A stretch of 34,961 nt of DNA from Patescibacteria group bacterium (GCA_018816885.1 JAHIUS010000034.1:1-34961); one strand, 5' to 3'. Counted from the first letter of the stretch, positions 13,614 to 20,616 are shown. Numbers and translations: made by a program. Notes: generated by a model not told the origin, from the sequence alone.

Positions 13614-13690
13614 TTACTACTTACTACTTACTACTTACTACTTACTACTTACTACTTACTACTTACTACTTACTACTTACTACTTACTAC
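13614..13690. repeat. Perfect heptamer array (TTACTAC x11)
   Basis: Eleven exact tandem copies of TTACTAC (77 bp) between the iscA-like gene and the 51-aa gene. This is the only undegenerate array in the window, so probably the youngest. Confidence 0.95.
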
Positions 13691-13703
13691 CTCACTAACA
13701 ACA

Positions 13704-13859
13704 ATGACTAACAAAGGAACAAGCCATCAACACTGTCTCGTAGGCAACATCAGACCAAAAAGCAAGCTCGGCAAACGCGCAGAAAAAGAAAAAGCCCGAA
13801 TAAAAAGCCAAGCCAGACAAGAAGCAATCGCAGAAGCAAAAAAGGCTCACCTATCATAG
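13704..13859 (+). CDS. Small basic protein, 51 aa
   Basis: Not assigned to a named family. The ATG at 13704 is preferred; a longer frame from 13605 only translates the heptamer array into Leu/Thr/Tyr repeats. The protein begins MTNKGTSHQHCLVGNIRPKS and ends in a Lys/Arg/Ala-rich helix, which suggests a nucleic-acid- or ribosome-associated role (inference from charge only). It lies 57 nt upstream of ftsQ on the same strand. Confidence 0.6.
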   Translation: MTNKGTSHQHCLVGNIRPKSKLGKRAEKEKARIKSQARQEAIAEAKKAHLS

Positions 13860-13916
13860 AGTTCCCTGCTATACTGCTACTACCACTACAACTACTCCCT
13901 ACTTCCTGAATAAACA

Positions 13917-14825
13917 ATGGGGCTTTTCAAAAGAAAAAAAATCGGAAAAACCATCAGCTCAAAAGGAAGATACAGACAAACTGCGCTTCCAACTCAAAAA
14001 AGACGCGAAGCAAAACGAAACAAAATACAAAAAAACACCGAGAAAAAAGTACTCAAAACCAAACAAGCCCAAAAACAATTCAAGAAAACCATAAGACCGA
14101 TAATTATCATAGCCGCAGGTCTTATTATCTATGTAATTTCACACCTACTCTTCATATCGGAAGTTTTCACGATAACAAAAATCGAATACGACTCAAGCAA
14201 CATAGAAGTTATCGATGAAAACCCTATCCTCAACTACCTGCAAAATTTCAAAGGAGAAAACATCTTGCTGATAAATACTGATGATGAAGAAATTTATTTA
14301 AAACAGACTTACCCCGAATACAAAAAAATAGAGGTAAAAAAATCGCTTCCGCACACACTTATATTAGAACTTTCCCCTTATGACTTGGCGGCAAATTTAA
14401 TACAACAAGCAGAAGGCGTTAATAAAAAATTCATAATAAGTGAAAACGGCCTATTAACAGAAGAAAACACACAGGACCCATCCCTCCCCTATATATACAT
14501 AAAAACAGAGGACATGCTGATTCTGGGGAAAATGGCGATGGAAGAAAACTCTCTGGCTTTCATCCTGGAAGCAATAACGGATTTTCAAAATAAATTCGGA
14601 ATGCAAGTGCTCGACGCAACATACTACAGAACAGCCAGAGAAGTCCATTTAAGAACAGAACGATACTTCGATGTATGGCTCGACACACAAATAGAGGTAG
14701 ATGAACAACTCAACAAACTCAAACAAGCTCTGCCAAAAATAAACATATACGAAGACCCTCTAAGCTACATCGACCTTCGCATTTCAGGCCAATCGGGAGA
14801 TAAAGTGATCTATATGCCGAAGTAA
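13917..14825 (+). CDS. ftsQ: Cell-division protein FtsQ/DivIB-like
   Basis: A 302-aa bitopic membrane protein. Residues 1-60 are a very basic cytoplasmic tail and about 61-82 a single membrane helix (RPIIIIAAGLIIYVISHLLF). This is followed by a POTRA-like segment (FTITKIEYDSSNIEVI, KKIEVKKSLPHTLILEL) and the FtsQ domain ending in LSYIDLRISG…KVIY, the conserved FtsQ/DivIB β-strand. It recruits and regulates the septal peptidoglycan machinery. It is not in a dcw cluster here (no murC, ddl, ftsA or ftsZ adjacent), as is often the case in reduced genomes. A TGC TATACT sequence at 13867-13875 could be an extended -10. Confidence 0.85.
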   Translation: MGLFKRKKIGKTISSKGRYRQTALPTQKRREAKRNKIQKNTEKKVLKTKQAQKQFKKTIRPIIIIAAGLIIYVISHLLFISEVFTITKIEYDSSNIEVIDENPILNYLQNFKGENILLINTDDEEIYLKQTYPEYKKIEVKKSLPHTLILELSPYDLAANLIQQAEGVNKKFIISENGLLTEENTQDPSLPYIYIKTEDMLILGKMAMEENSLAFILEAITDFQNKFGMQVLDATYYRTAREVHLRTERYFDVWLDTQIEVDEQLNKLKQALPKINIYEDPLSYIDLRISGQSGDKVIYMPK

Positions 14826-14843
14826 TAAAACGGGGTTCAGATA

Positions 14844-14872
14844 TTGCAATCTACCGGTAAATCTGGTAGAAT
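14844..14872 (+). promoter_or_regulatory. Promoter of the 188-aa gene
   Basis: -35 TTGCAA (14844-14849), 17 bp, -10 TAGAAT (14867-14872) with TGn extension (TGGTAGAAT). The leader to the ATG at 14930 is about 50 nt. Confidence 0.6.
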
Positions 14873-14929
14873 ATCATGATGCTTTGAAATAAAAGCGGAA
14901 AAACAAAAATAAAAGTTATCTCAATAAAC

Positions 14930-15496
14930 ATGGCCTCAAACGCTTCAAAGGTTGCCCTAGCCAAAGAAATGCTGGAAACCGCTGAGAGAAATATCCGGTC
15001 TGCAAAACAGATCATGGACGAAATGGCTGGAGGGAAATCTTCTTCACAAGAAAAACTGGAAAAAGCCGTAGCGGAATTAAACAGCGAACACGACGAAACA
15101 GGTCAAATAATTGAAGGTGTTTTCGACGGACAAAACATGATAGGCCCCAACCAAAAGACTTATCCCGTTCCGGCAAACTACGCAAGTAAATCGAAGATGA
15201 TCCCCGGCGACGGATTAAAACTTACAATAAAAGATGACGGAGGATTTTTATACAAACAAATAGCACCGATCGAAAGAAAAACAATAAAAGGCATACTAAC
15301 TTATGAAGACGGCCAATACAAAGTAATCGCGGAAGGACGAGCATACAATGTCATACTAGCATCGGTAACCTATTTCAAAGCCGAAGTCGGAGACGAAATT
15401 ACACTTGTAGTTCCCGATCACGGTGAAAGCGAATGGGGAGCCATTGAAAATGTGATCCCGAAAATAAACAACGATAAAGAAGAAGAACTATTTTAA
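14930..15496 (+). CDS. Conserved protein of Patescibacteria, 188 aa, unknown function
   Basis: The first 60 residues form a helix (ASKVALAKEMLETAERNIRS). The rest is a β-rich domain with IEGVFDGQNMIGPNQKTYP, VPANYASKSKMIPGDGLKL and a final VPDHGESEWGAIENVIPKI. From memory a family with this GxFDGxxMIGPxxKxYPVPANYASKSK signature recurs in CPR genomes as an unnamed protein; I know no function. It has no signal peptide or membrane helix. Its promoter is at 14844-14872, and the next gene begins 1 nt after its stop, so the two are coupled. Confidence 0.75.
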   Translation: MASNASKVALAKEMLETAERNIRSAKQIMDEMAGGKSSSQEKLEKAVAELNSEHDETGQIIEGVFDGQNMIGPNQKTYPVPANYASKSKMIPGDGLKLTIKDDGGFLYKQIAPIERKTIKGILTYEDGQYKVIAEGRAYNVILASVTYFKAEVGDEITLVVPDHGESEWGAIENVIPKINNDKEEELF

Positions 15497-15497
15497 A

Positions 15498-16334
15498 ATG
15501 GATTCTATAAACCTGCAAAACGAACAACCTCAAGAAAGTATCTCGGAAATCGATGCAGCTTTAACTCAGGTAAAAGCATGGAAAGAAGCCGGGAATACTG
15601 AAGATGCAGTCGAAGGATTAAAAGAAATACTGACAATGGAACCGGAAAATTCAGAAGCAAAGCAACTTTTAAATGAATTACAAACTCCAAAAGTAACCAC
15701 AATCGAAACAGAGCATCCTCAAATCCCTGAGAAAAAACCTTCTCACGGAATACTTTTAAATCTCATAATCCTCGTGATAACAGTAGGAATACTGGGAGGC
15801 GCAACTTACACTTACATATCTTTTAAATCGGAACCGGAAGACACTTACGAAATAAAACCGCCACCGATAGCAATTGAAGATTTGCCGACAGAAGAAGAAA
15901 ATTCCCCGGAAGAAATCGAAACCCCGGAATTTCCCGAAGAAGAGAACACATCAGCATCGCGAAACGACCAAAGATTTCTGGATTTAACCCTAATCGAACA
16001 AGAACTTGAGAGCTATTATGAAGAGCACCGAGTCTACCCAAGCGCGAAAAACTTGAGCGAATTACTGGGAAAACTCCCTTACGACCCGCTTGACGAAGAA
16101 GAGTTCATGTACTCATATGCCGTTTACGATAACTATTTGGGAAGCAACCAAGAGTACATTTTGGCGGGAGTTTTTGAAGAAGAAAACGGAGAAAACACCC
16201 TTTGGACAACGGGAGCAAGCCCGGCAGACCACCCGAACTACAGAGATTCAAGCTTAGAAAACATCACTCTTATTTCAGAAGTAGTCGTAATTGAAGAGGA
16301 AGAAGAAACCCCAAATATTAAAGTCAAAAGATAA
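15498..16334 (+). CDS. Membrane-anchored protein with TPR-like N-terminus and pseudopilin-like C-terminal domain
   Basis: Residues 1-70 resemble a TPR helix pair (AALTQVKAWKEAGNTEDAVE, EILTMEPENSEAKQLL). About 80-100 is one transmembrane helix (ILLNLIILVITVGILGGATY), followed by an acidic Pro/Glu linker (105-150). Residues 155-225 resemble the globular part of GspG-like pseudopilins (DLTLIEQELESYYEEHRVYP…LPYDPL), without a prepilin N-terminus. The C-terminus is again Glu-rich. It may be a cell-surface scaffold linked to the pilus system; that is inference. It is translationally coupled to the 188-aa gene. Confidence 0.65.
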   Translation: MDSINLQNEQPQESISEIDAALTQVKAWKEAGNTEDAVEGLKEILTMEPENSEAKQLLNELQTPKVTTIETEHPQIPEKKPSHGILLNLIILVITVGILGGATYTYISFKSEPEDTYEIKPPPIAIEDLPTEEENSPEEIETPEFPEEENTSASRNDQRFLDLTLIEQELESYYEEHRVYPSAKNLSELLGKLPYDPLDEEEFMYSYAVYDNYLGSNQEYILAGVFEEENGENTLWTTGASPADHPNYRDSSLENITLISEVVVIEEEEETPNIKVKR

Positions 16335-16344
16335 ACAGGTTGTC

Positions 16345-16379
16345 GACTGCAGACTGTAGACTGTAAACTATTGACTGAT
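16345..16379. repeat. Heptamer repeat (GACTGnn, 5 units)
   Basis: Five units, two of them exactly GACTGTA, in the spacer before the dus gene. Confidence 0.85.
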
Positions 16380-16396
16380 TTTCAGCTATCAATAAA

Positions 16397-16416
16397 ACCG
16401 TTTTGCGAAGCAAAAC
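16397..16416. terminator. Hairpin CCGTTTTGC…GCAAAAC, possible terminator
   Basis: GTTTTGC and GCAAAAC pair across a GAA loop between the 278-aa gene and dus. A similar AAAACCGTTTTGC hairpin recurs at 22148-22169. On the minus strand the stem is followed by a short T-run. Confidence 0.4.
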
Positions 16417-17377
16417 TCCACCCACTAATTACTCCTTACTCATTACTAATTACAAACTCTTCCTAGCCCCAATGGCCGGATATACCGATTCGGCATTCCG
16501 CCAAATAGTGAAAAAATTGGCTCCCGATACAATCTGCATTACTGAACTTATCAGTGCAGACGGCATTAAGTTCAAAGGCAAGAGAACTATGGAGTATTTG
16601 GATTTTGATGAAAGCGAACGCCCTCTAATCGTACAATTATTCGGGAAAAAACCGGACTTCTTCCAAGAAGCTGCACAGGTTGTAGAAGCCCAAAAAGCTG
16701 ATGGAGTAAACATCAACATGGGCTGCCCGGCCAGAAAAGTTATCGGATCAATGCACGGCTCGGCCCTACTGACAGATCCGAATCTCGCAGAAGAAATCGC
16801 AAGAACAACAGTCAAAGCAACCAAACTACCGGTCTCAATAAAGATGAGAATCGGTTTTAAAGAGTATGACAAAAAGTATTTCCTGGACCTGATAAAACGC
16901 TTCGAACAAGCGGGAATCGAGTCGCTAATAATCCACGGCCGCACAACATCTCAAGGATTCTCGGGAGAAGCCGATTGGAAGCCGATTTATCTCGCAAAAA
17001 AGACCCTGAAAATACCGGTAATCGGAAATGGAGACATCACCTCTGCAAAAATCGCAAAAAAACGCCTAAAAAACCTTGACGGAATCATGGTCGGAAGAGC
17101 AACTTTCGGCAACCCATGGATAATGGCGGAAATACAGGCCACACTCGAAGGAAAAAAGTACACTCCCCCACAATCTTTAGAAGAAAAAATCCCACTAATA
17201 CTAGAGCACGCTCGCTTGGCAATAGAGTCCAAAGACCGCAAAGGCTTACTTGAGATGCGCAAACACCTCGCCGCCTACATAAAAGGCTTCCCGGGAGCCT
17301 CAAAATTCCGAGGTAAACTTGTGCAAGTGGAATCGCTTAAAGAGATCGAGGAAATATTTGACGACATTATTGTATAA
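16403..17377 (+). CDS. dus: tRNA-dihydrouridine synthase
   Basis: A flavin-dependent enzyme reducing uridines in tRNA D-loops. Clear motifs are LFLAPMAGYTDSAFR, NMGCPARKV with catalytic C108 (numbered from the TTG at 16403), SIKMRIGF, IIHGRTTSQGFSG, VIGNGDI and MVGRATFGNPW. The 5' end is doubtful. The frame opens at TTG 16403, inside a hairpin, and residues 7-18 are encoded by a heptamer repeat (16421-16455). The first ATG (16472) falls inside the conserved APMAG flavin-binding motif and is too late. Compared with other Dus proteins the start lacks a normal leader of about 10 residues, so a non-ATG start or N-terminal remodelling by the repeat is likely. Confidence 0.9.
   Translation: MRSKTPPTNYSLLITNYKLFLAPMAGYTDSAFRQIVKKLAPDTICITELISADGIKFKGKRTMEYLDFDESERPLIVQLFGKKPDFFQEAAQVVEAQKADGVNINMGCPARKVIGSMHGSALLTDPNLAEEIARTTVKATKLPVSIKMRIGFKEYDKKYFLDLIKRFEQAGIESLIIHGRTTSQGFSGEADWKPIYLAKKTLKIPVIGNGDITSAKIAKKRLKNLDGIMVGRATFGNPWIMAEIQATLEGKKYTPPQSLEEKIPLILEHARLAIESKDRKGLLEMRKHLAAYIKGFPGASKFRGKLVQVESLKEIEEIFDDIIV
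16421..16455. repeat. Heptamer repeat (nTTACTn, 5 units) reaching into dus
   Basis: Units such as ATTACTC and CTTACTC run up to the codons for the conserved Dus N-terminus. Confidence 0.85.
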
Positions 17378-17437
17378 TTCACGGATTGGCTTACCGCTAC
17401 AGGTTCAGCTTGACCCGGGGAGGTTATGTTATTTCAT

Positions 17438-17466
17438 TTGTCAACCCTGCCCTTTTCTGGTATAAA
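17438..17466 (+). promoter_or_regulatory. Promoter of the PilT-like gene, probably leaderless
   Basis: -35 TTGTCA (17438-17443), 17 bp, -10 TATAAA (17461-17466) with TGG extension. The ATG at 17474 starts 7 nt after the -10 box. The 15 bases CCCTTTTCTGGTATA are identical to those of the promoter at 19386-19414. Confidence 0.65.
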
Positions 17467-17473
17467 AAGGTCT

Positions 17474-18310
17474 ATGAAATTAGAAAAACTACTAAAAACA
17501 GCCCAAACTTACGAAGCATCAGCACTCCTGATCAGTACAGGCGCACACCCGGCGCTCAGAATTAATGGAGAGCTTACTTTGATAAAAGATCACCCTATCG
17601 TTACCGAAGAAATGGCCAAAGAGTATTTCTCAGAAAACACATTCCGACTTTCAGAAGGGATAAGGTTCAAGGCAAATATTTATAGGACAAAAAACGGCCA
17701 AACAGGAGTATTTCAGCAAATATCAACAGAGATCCCTCCCCTACCCCAAGAGCTCAAAAAATTTACCACCACAAAAAACGGGATCATCTTAATATCAAGA
17801 GATTTTACCTCCTCATTTATCGAAGAAATCAATCAAACCGAAACAAAACACATAGTTATCGCCGGTGACCCAATCGATCACACTTTAGAAAACAAAAAAT
17901 CAATAATCGACCAGGTAGAAACCTACTCACAAACCCCTTGCGACATCATCGCCCTGGAAGACCCTGAAGCAGCGATTCAAGCCTCCAAATCCGGCAAATT
18001 AGTGCTAATACCGCTCCAAGCAGACAACATCCAAGATACAATCGACGAATTCCGAGGACAAGACCTGGCAAAAGAGCTGAAAGCCGCCATCAAAATCCAA
18101 AACGTACAAACCTTCCAAGCAACGGAAATACTCATAAACAACCCGGAAATCGCCGACCTAATCCACCAAGAAACCCCTCTCAACACAGAATCTCTGCTGG
18201 AAAAATACCGCAAACAAGGCATGAAAAGCATGAAACGAGCCCTACTGGAAATGGCTTCGGAAGGAAAAATAAGCAAAGAAGATGCTATGCGGCTGATTGA
18301 GAACTACTAA
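17474..18310 (+). CDS. Degenerate PilT/PilB-like protein lacking Walker A
   Basis: Residues 1-100 match the N-terminal domain of PilT-type pilus ATPases (LEKLLKTAQTYEASALLIST, ALRINGELTLI, FKANIYRTKNGQTGVFQQIS). The C-terminal 60 residues match the PilT end (QATEILINNPEIADLI, GMKSMKRALLEM, GKISKEDAMRLIENY). Where the P-loop GPTGSGKS belongs, the sequence reads LISRDFTSSFIEEIN, so the nucleotide-binding loop is lost. The frame is otherwise intact at 278 aa, shorter than the 340-350 of PilT, so this looks like a maintained pseudo-ATPase, possibly a regulatory subunit of the real motor (inference). The start at 17474 follows promoter position; a TTATG frame from 17426 is upstream of the -10 box. 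Confidence 0.7.
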   Translation: MKLEKLLKTAQTYEASALLISTGAHPALRINGELTLIKDHPIVTEEMAKEYFSENTFRLSEGIRFKANIYRTKNGQTGVFQQISTEIPPLPQELKKFTTTKNGIILISRDFTSSFIEEINQTETKHIVIAGDPIDHTLENKKSIIDQVETYSQTPCDIIALEDPEAAIQASKSGKLVLIPLQADNIQDTIDEFRGQDLAKELKAAIKIQNVQTFQATEILINNPEIADLIHQETPLNTESLLEKYRKQGMKSMKRALLEMASEGKISKEDAMRLIENY

Positions 18311-18368
18311 CCTTTCTGCAATCTGTGGGCCAAAGCAATACAGAAATCCATGAAGGAATTCAGATTAA

Positions 18369-18566
18369 GCCTTTCTTCTTCTTGAATATAACTACTCAGA
18401 CATCTATCAACAGTATCTTTCTCAGAATTTGCATAAAATTTCCCTCAAAGACAAAATCTACATGACGGGGTACGGAGAAGGACAAGTATCGGGAACCGAA
18501 ATATATAACCCAATCCTCGCTCAATCTCAAAGAGCTTTATTCGAACTTCTCTGGGAATCTATTTAG
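18369..18566 (+). pseudogene. Remnant of a regulator C-terminus (TrmB-like)
   Basis: An open frame without a convincing start encodes …KISLKDKIYMTGYGEG…TEIYNPILAQSQRALFELLW…ESI. The ending (A-x-x-QRALFELLW) resembles the C-terminus of TrmB-family HTH regulators. In-frame stops at 18351 and 18366 block any longer product, and no N-terminal HTH is found upstream. The best reading is a gene fragment left after deletion; a small intact ORF from the ATG at 18462 (34 aa) is the alternative. Its stop overlaps the convergent EamA gene by 8 bp. Confidence 0.45.
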
Positions 18567-18984
18567 AAGTCAAAAGTGCCACCCCGGCCACTATCATAAC
18601 AACCGCCAAATAATGTAAAGGTAATAGAGTTTCTTTCAAGAAAAGCAACCCAACAGCAGCGGCAATCACAACAGACCCTCCAATAATTACCGGAACACCT
18701 ACAGAAGCCGCCACACCCTTCGAAAAAAGATAAAAAGATGTTATTTCAGCAAGCCCTACAAAAATACCCGCCAAAACAGCAAATAAAACACCTTTTGACG
18801 AAATATCTAAAGGATGATCCATGAATCTCAAAACAATCAAAATAACCCCACCCAATAAAGCCGCGACAACCTGCAAAATCACCGCCCCAACTATCTCATG
18901 AATATGTCCCGAGGCAATTTTTATAAAAACATTATAAAGTCCGTAAAAAAAAGCTGTCATTAAAGCAATAAAAATCCAATGCAT
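18559..18984 (-). CDS. Half-size EamA/DMT-family transporter
   Basis: A 141-aa hydrophobic protein with about five membrane helices, beginning MHWIFIALMTAFFYGLYNVF and ending in HYLAVVMIVAGVALLTSK. It has the single-EamA-domain layout (GLYNVFIKIAS near the first helix, GVPVIIGGSVVIAAAVGLLFLKE as helices 4-5). Typical EamA permeases carry two such domains, so this one should act as a dimer, as EmrE-type proteins do. Substrate unknown. A TATAAT on the minus strand at 19015-19010 is a good -10 box; its -35 is poor. Confidence 0.8.
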   Translation of the reverse strand: MHWIFIALMTAFFYGLYNVFIKIASGHIHEIVGAVILQVVAALLGGVILIVLRFMDHPLDISSKGVLFAVLAGIFVGLAEITSFYLFSKGVAASVGVPVIIGGSVVIAAAVGLLFLKETLLPLHYLAVVMIVAGVALLTSK

Positions 18985-19009
18985 AAGTTTTTATTTTAAA
19001 GTTACTGAA

Positions 19010-19015
19010 ATTATA
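19010..19015 (-). promoter_or_regulatory. -10 box of the EamA gene
   Basis: A perfect TATAAT on the minus strand, about 25 nt upstream of the ATG at 18984. No good -35 is seen at 17 bp (TCGCGT). Confidence 0.4.
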
Positions 19016-19073
19016 TAATAAGTATCAAAAATACGCGAACAAAAGGTTTGCAAGACTTTTTGAGCAACCTTGT

Positions 19074-19101
19074 AGACGAGCCTACTTTCAGGTAGGCGAA
19101 G
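19074..19101. other. Hairpin in the EamA/tRNA spacer
   Basis: GCCTAC and GTAGGC pair across TTTCAG in the otherwise gene-free spacer 18985-19138. No gene is seen there. The preceding TTGAGCAACC string is also found in the structured element at 19139-19257, which may mean a decayed copy. Confidence 0.3.
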
Positions 19102-19138
19102 TATACACGGGCGCGAAAACAATCCACATTCAACATAA

Positions 19139-19257
19139 GGTTTTGATAATTATTGAGCAACCATATGGGGCTTCTAATTTTCTGCAAAGCATTTATCCCC
19201 GCCTTGGCGGGGGGAAAAGAGAAACATCATCCGGTTGCGAGATAATTCATCACAACC
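19139..19257 (-). ncRNA. Structured intergenic element, copy 2 (3' of tRNA-Ala)
   Basis: Outer arms 19139-19153 and 19242-19257 pair with one bulge (the same base as in copy 1) and one mismatch. Middle stem GCAACC (19157-19162)/GGTTGC (19233-19238). The conserved core GGGGCTTCT faces GAAACATCA. The inner hairpin contains an extra GC-rich stem CCCCGC/GCGGGG (about 19197-19212). It starts 5 nt after the tRNA 3' end on the minus strand. Confidence 0.6.
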
Positions 19258-19260
19258 GTC

Positions 19261-19338
<78 letters not shown>

Positions 19339-19352
19339 AAAAATCGAGAAAA

Positions 19353-19381
19353 ACTATAACCCAGACCCAACCTGAACGCAA
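19353..19381 (-). promoter_or_regulatory. Promoter of tRNA-Ala
   Basis: Minus strand: -35 TTGCGT (19381-19376), 17 bp, -10 TATAGT (19358-19353), 14 nt before the mature tRNA end. It is back-to-back with the plus-strand promoter at 19386-19414, the -35 boxes being 4 bp apart. Confidence 0.6.
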
Positions 19382-19385
19382 GCAG

Positions 19386-19414
19386 TTGCTCAAAACACCC
19401 TTTTCTGGTATAAT
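19386..19414 (+). promoter_or_regulatory. Promoter of the T4SS-pilin-like cluster
   Basis: -35 TTGCTC (19386-19391), 17 bp, -10 TATAAT (19409-19414) with TGG extension. It lies too close to the ATG at 19418 for that codon to be transcribed, and so supports the next in-frame ATG at 19436. Confidence 0.65.
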
Positions 19415-19435
19415 AATATGATTAAAAAGCCACAA

Positions 19436-19918
19436 ATGAACCTGATAAAAAAACTCATTTCAATAACCGCAACAGCAATAATCTTGTCCTCATTATCAAC
19501 AGGAGCAATAACCTTTGCCCAAGGCGTATTAACAGACGTTGCAGGCGCTGGAATGGAAGCCGGCAACGCGGCCCCGGCAGCTGCAACCCAAAACACTGCG
19601 GCACTGGAAAGCTTCAGCGTAACAGATTATTTAACAATACCCGGAGAACAGGAACAAGTTTACTTGAACGATGAGAACAACTCACCGATAATAGCTTTTT
19701 TACTGATGATAATTAACTTTTTATCACAAATTATAGGTACAGTCGCAATCGGACTTATCATAATCGGCGGACTCTTTCTGCTTGCATCGGAAGGAGATGA
19801 CAGCAGAGTCCAAAAAGGCAAAACCATAATCGTCCAGGCAATAATCGGGCTCATAATCGCCCTCGCCTCTTACATAATCGTCACCCTCGTTCAATCACTC
19901 CTTTATGTTCAATCTTAA
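19436..19918 (+). CDS. VirB2/T4SS-pilin-like membrane protein 1
   Basis: Starts MNLIKKLISITATAIILSSL, a signal peptide ending near ITFAQG. After a Gly/Ala-rich linker, two membrane helices (IIAFLLMIINFLSQIIGTVA…LIIIGGLFLLAS and IIVQAIIGLIIALASYIIVTL) flank the short basic loop EGDDSRVQKGKT. This two-helix layout with a charged loop is that of the VirB2/TrbC-like 'T4SS pilin' family abundant in CPR bacteria. A first in-frame ATG (19418) is rejected because of the promoter at 19386-19414. The 3' end overlaps the next gene by 14 bp. Whether these proteins form pili is unproven. Confidence 0.75.
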   Translation: MNLIKKLISITATAIILSSLSTGAITFAQGVLTDVAGAGMEAGNAAPAAATQNTAALESFSVTDYLTIPGEQEQVYLNDENNSPIIAFLLMIINFLSQIIGTVAIGLIIIGGLFLLASEGDDSRVQKGKTIIVQAIIGLIIALASYIIVTLVQSLLYVQS

Positions 19919-20555
19919 ACCCAAAAAATTAGCTGCAATACTACTATCAACCTTGATATTAACCGCATTCGGATCAATATCCGCAGCAAATGCCTCAGAC
20001 ACAATGATCCAATGTGAAGGAGGACAAGCAATAACAGATTTTGAAAAATTTTCATACACAGCATTTTTGAAAAGCAAAGTATCGGGATTGGACATCCAAA
20101 CAGCCAGAACAGTGGAAATAAGTGAACCATTGCCGGGAGAAGACAGCAGTGTAGGCAATACTCACTTAATCAACGCATACAAAGGCGCATGCTGCCCATC
20201 CGGAGAAGTAAGCGGTACACAATGCAAATCTTATGTAAATGTATACACAACAAAGCTCGATGACTGTAACAATCTGGCCTACTCATGCAAACCTATCCAA
20301 ATAATCGTTTCCGACAGCGGAATAAACTTACTCAAATTCTACGCTCTGCAAATCTACATCTGGGGAGCAAGCATAGTCGGAATTATAGCGGTACTCACAA
20401 TCACAATAAGCGGACTACAGATCGCAGCCTCGGGAGGCGAAGAACAATTCACATCCGCAAAGACCAAAATAATGCAATCTCTCGCAGGACTGGCAATCCT
20501 TTTCTTATCAGCACTCATTCTTTACACAATCAACCCAACATTCTTTACAAGATAA
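19905..20555 (+). CDS. VirB2/T4SS-pilin-like membrane protein 2 with Cys-containing extracellular domain
   Basis: A signal peptide (LAAILLSTLILTAFGSISA) is followed by an extracytoplasmic region of about 110 residues with several cysteines (MIQCEGG, GACCPSGE, TQCKS, DDCNNLAYSCK), probably disulfide-bonded. The C-terminal two-helix module is IYIWGASIVGIIAVLTITIS and MQSLAGLAILFLSALILYTI, around the loop GGEEQFTSAKTKI. It overlaps the first gene by 14 bp and is in the same operon. The cysteine-rich ectodomain distinguishes it from its three neighbours. Confidence 0.7.
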   Translation: MFNLKPKKLAAILLSTLILTAFGSISAANASDTMIQCEGGQAITDFEKFSYTAFLKSKVSGLDIQTARTVEISEPLPGEDSSVGNTHLINAYKGACCPSGEVSGTQCKSYVNVYTTKLDDCNNLAYSCKPIQIIVSDSGINLLKFYALQIYIWGASIVGIIAVLTITISGLQIAASGGEEQFTSAKTKIMQSLAGLAILFLSALILYTINPTFFTR

Positions 20556-20616
20556 CAGCCACAGGAAGCAAAGCGATCCAGTGGCCAAAAAATTAACCCG
20601 CCCGAAGGGCTCCACA

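Noticed and set aside
13614..13690. CRISPR-like array
   Set aside because: Units of 7 bp are directly adjacent without spacers, and no cas gene is nearby.
13605..13703. N-terminal extension of the 51-aa protein (Leu/Thr/Tyr repeats)
   Set aside because: It is only the translation of the TTACTAC array; the ATG at 13704 gives a normal protein.
17426..17473. Longer start for the PilT-like protein with a GGGGAGG upstream
   Set aside because: The ATG at 17426 is 2 nt from that ribosome-binding-like sequence and precedes the promoter -35/-10; the family N-terminus fits the ATG at 17474.
19418..19435. First ATG of T4SS-pilin gene 1
   Set aside because: It lies only 3 nt after the TATAAT box, upstream of the expected mRNA start; the ATG at 19436 begins a proper signal peptide.
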